Source: Thiotrichaceae bacterium
GTDB lineage: Bacteria > Pseudomonadota > Gammaproteobacteria > Beggiatoales > Beggiatoaceae
Direction: 5' to 3'
DNA: 64,000 nucleotides
Assembly (NCBI GenBank): GCA_011391085.1
Contig: JAABRD010000024.1
Coordinates: 1-64,000 of the forward strand
Shown: one piece after another, positions 62,326 to 64,000 of the stretch
Numbering within the stretch: position 1 is the first letter of the stretch
How the letters are laid out: each line of letters begins with the position of its first letter
Program-made: the position numbers and the translations under genes
The notes under the pieces: model-generated
Databases searched by the model: none
Told to the model about the DNA's origin: nothing
What the model saw: only the letters and a program-made list of their open reading frames with translations

Positions 62326-62949
62326 TCAAGTGGTTTGTTTAAAAAGGTTCTGTTTCTCACATTCAGTAAACAGATAGTCCAAAACCCCAAACACTTTTTT
62401 GGGTTCCATCACTGAATATGAAAGGGTATGCTGAGTAAACACGTCCTTTTCGAGTTTCCCAAATTCCCAAAGAATCCCGGTTGACACAATACCATAGACA
62501 GTAATCTGTTCATCTTGGTTCAATTTTTGACAAGCCAGGAGTTCCGCTAGACACTGCGCCCACCCGCCTTCAAAATCCTGTTTTTTGGCTTCCACTACCG
62601 CCAACAAAGGAATCTGAACGGGTTTCTCCATGATCTCACCTTGCCAGACAGAGACTAAATAATCCGGCGCACCAGACAATTTGTCGTCACAAACCAATTC
62701 CTGATGAGACCATAATCTTAGCTGGTTATGCCGTTTCCAAGTCTGTTGTAAGAATGGAAAAATAAAACTTTCACAAAAGAACTGTTCATTTTCAAACATG
62801 GTTCGATTGTCCAACGCAAAGTTGAGATTTTCAACAAATAACTCCGGCAAATCCAGTTGCACGTCCGGCAAGAAGCGGGCCAGTCGGAGTTTGACGGTGG
62901 GACAGTATTGAAGCACTTGCTTGATAGTTTTGAAATCGCTAAAGGCCAT
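62326..62949 (-). CDS. PD-(D/E)XK-like nuclease family protein, copy B
   Basis: 207 aa. Same architecture as 57829-58440: DDKLSGAPDYLVSVW and LLAVVEAKKQDFEGGWAQ carry the Asp and Glu-x-Lys site. Differences are spread along the length, so the duplication is not recent. Context: between remnants of TA genes and the HTH-like gene. Confidence 0.75.
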   Translation of the reverse strand: MAFSDFKTIKQVLQYCPTVKLRLARFLPDVQLDLPELFVENLNFALDNRTMFENEQFFCESFIFPFLQQTWKRHNQLRLWSHQELVCDDKLSGAPDYLVSVWQGEIMEKPVQIPLLAVVEAKKQDFEGGWAQCLAELLACQKLNQDEQITVYGIVSTGILWEFGKLEKDVFTQHTLSYSVMEPKKVFGVLDYLFTECEKQNLFKQTT

Positions 62950-63018
62950 CTGATTCCTCTTGTTCTTGTTAGTAATGTTGTTTCAACGCGCAACGCCGGT
63001 GCAAAGTGGCGGCTTGTT

Positions 63019-63060
63019 TCAATGGTTGGTAGGCAGACTTTCTATAGTAATGGCATGCAT
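63019..63060 (-). pseudogene. Antitoxin start remnant (MPAITIESLPT family)
   Basis: 13 codons MHAITIESLPTNH followed by TGA. Related to the intact gene at 61891-62181. Confidence 0.65.
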
Positions 63061-63118
63061 AGTCTATTTCTCCATTTAAGATGATTTCATTTAGGTCAGA
63101 AACCAATCCGACTCACTC

Positions 63119-63616
63119 CTAAGACTCCTCCTCTTTCTCCCCGTCTGGCATTGGGAACACCAAACGAAGATTAATTTCAACGCCCTTTTGATTGTTACAA
63201 TAATGTGGATTGATGAACGTAATCAGCCCTTCCAAAGCCTCTATCGGCAAAGTGATTCCTTGTAATTTTTTCAAAGGAAAAGAGGGCGATTTTTTATACC
63301 CGACCTCTTCCAGATATTGCGTAACATCCCGCCAGTTGTCAATTTTTTGACCTGCCAGGAGGTCTTTGACTCGTGAATACAGCCTGGTACTCAAATCGGA
63401 TTCCACCCCGTGGGTATCTTTGTTCAATTTGTTAGCTATCTCGGCGGGACTGCAACCACATAACAGACCGCGCAGGTGAAGTTTGTCCATATTGGTCAAC
63501 TTTCGCCCCTTAACATCGGCTTTGACCAAATCACGGTATAAACGTTCCAAATCCCATTGCTGTTCAGCTTGTTCGAATTGTTCGCGTTTGGTTTTTTTTT
63601 GGACAGGAGTGGTCAT
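63119..63616 (-). CDS. HTH-like protein, intact copy B
   Basis: 165 aa. N-terminal charged helix (KREQFEQAEQQWDLERLYRDL), then LHLRGLLCGCSPAEIANKL and a following helical part (NWRDVTQYLEEVGY) that resemble N-terminal effector-associated HTH domains of NTPase-type conflict systems, then a beta-rich C terminus. It has no NTPase of its own. The gene lies next to a PD-(D/E)XK gene in both copies of the module, so the two may act together. Confidence 0.6.
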   Translation of the reverse strand: MTTPVQKKTKREQFEQAEQQWDLERLYRDLVKADVKGRKLTNMDKLHLRGLLCGCSPAEIANKLNKDTHGVESDLSTRLYSRVKDLLAGQKIDNWRDVTQYLEEVGYKKSPSFPLKKLQGITLPIEALEGLITFINPHYCNNQKGVEINLRLVFPMPDGEKEEES

Positions 63617-63758
63617 AAATATGATGTTCTTTATATGATGTTCAAGTAATTAGGATTTCCTCTATTCCTGTGATGAATACAACGGATTTGAGGGATACAC
63701 GGATTTTTCCCGTTGACTATCCGTATATCCCAAAAATTTGTTGTACTCGTTCTAAAAG

Positions 63759-63888
63759 AACAAATTTGACATCCTTGAATAACTAGAGTACACTTAAATT
63801 GACAACAGTGTATAAACGGAATAGTTTAAAAATGGAAACCCTTGAATCGTTGTTTAAGCACAGATTTTAGAATTTTAAGCTATGCACT
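63759..63888. repeat. Duplicated upstream region, copy B
   Basis: Counterpart of 59764-59890, upstream of the intact HTH-like gene. Confidence 0.85.
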
Positions 63889-63951
63889 TTCCCGCCTACG
63901 AAATTTCGTAGGTCTCTACCCAAGAGTGGGGATAAATAAGAGGTTCCGATT

Positions 63952-63992
63952 AAAAAGCCTCCTTTTTTCAAAAGGGAGGCTTTCCTTTTTTT
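63952..63992 (+). terminator. Rho-independent terminator
   Basis: AAAGCCTCC faces GGAGGCTTT with CTTTTTTCAAAAG between, followed by a CCTTTTTTT tract. On the plus strand it has no gene before it in the last 2 kb, so it may end a small RNA or be the far end of a locus outside the window. Confidence 0.65.
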
Positions 63993-64000
63993 GAGGGGCT

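Larger units (their letters stand above)
63617..64000. other. Upstream region and trailing non-coding DNA
   Basis: Holds the duplicated upstream region (63759-63888), a CCTACGAAA/TTTCGTAGG palindrome near 63895-63912 and a terminator (63952-63992). No gene seen to the window end. Confidence 0.55.

Overview
The window looks like a piece of a gammaproteobacterial chromosome, probably a large sulfur-oxidising Beggiatoaceae-type organism. The str/S10/spc/alpha gene order is proteobacterial. The surrounding DNA is crowded with palindromic repeats, toxin-antitoxin (TA) pairs, group II intron DNA and very long repetitive proteins, as in that group. The taxonomic call is an inference from gene order and repeat style, not from a database search.

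Layout. 1-7.5 kb: the 3' end of a group II intron, a membrane-anchored Ser/Thr kinase, several TA-like pairs, REP-like palindromes, and a complete intron without an ORF inserted in one of them. 7.5-16.2 kb: a respiratory cluster. It holds a SafE-like membrane protein, a FixJ-type regulator, a SCO copper chaperone, heme O synthase, a heme-copper enzyme (catalytic subunit, CuA subunit, 56-aa membrane peptide) and a divergent heme A synthase. The catalytic subunit keeps all metal-ligand histidines but has Gln where oxygen reductases have the cross-linked Tyr. I therefore read it as a probable CuA-type NO reductase (sNOR-like) rather than a cytochrome oxidase. An FNR/DNR-like palindrome lies in the divergent promoter region. 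16.3-19.3 kb: a NACHT NTPase with a 45-unit hexamer array in its reading frame.

19.8-40.3 kb: a strong promoter, then rpsL-rpsG-fusA-tuf, the S10 and spc clusters through secY and rpmJ, and the alpha cluster to rplQ, closed by a terminator. Gene order is canonical, but palindromes and tandem repeats sit between genes that are normally packed tightly. rpoBC is not upstream.

40.3-56.7 kb: secreted repeat-rich proteins (PKD/VWA/DUF11, propeller-like, SdrD-B-like), a Uma2 nuclease, a PIN TA pair, a Glu/Leu-type dehydrogenase, a RelE toxin fused to an antitoxin stub, and a 1490-aa sulfotransferase/glycosyltransferase containing in-frame palindromic repeats. 56.9-64 kb: leuD, then a mosaic of duplicated and decayed modules (two PD-(D/E)XK proteins, two HTH-like proteins, PIN pairs, DUF4258/YgiT pair, aspartic-protease-like protein) with at least six recognisable gene remnants.

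A theme runs through the window: several palindromic repeat families occupy intergenic DNA, serve as an intron target, and in at least two genes are translated in frame.
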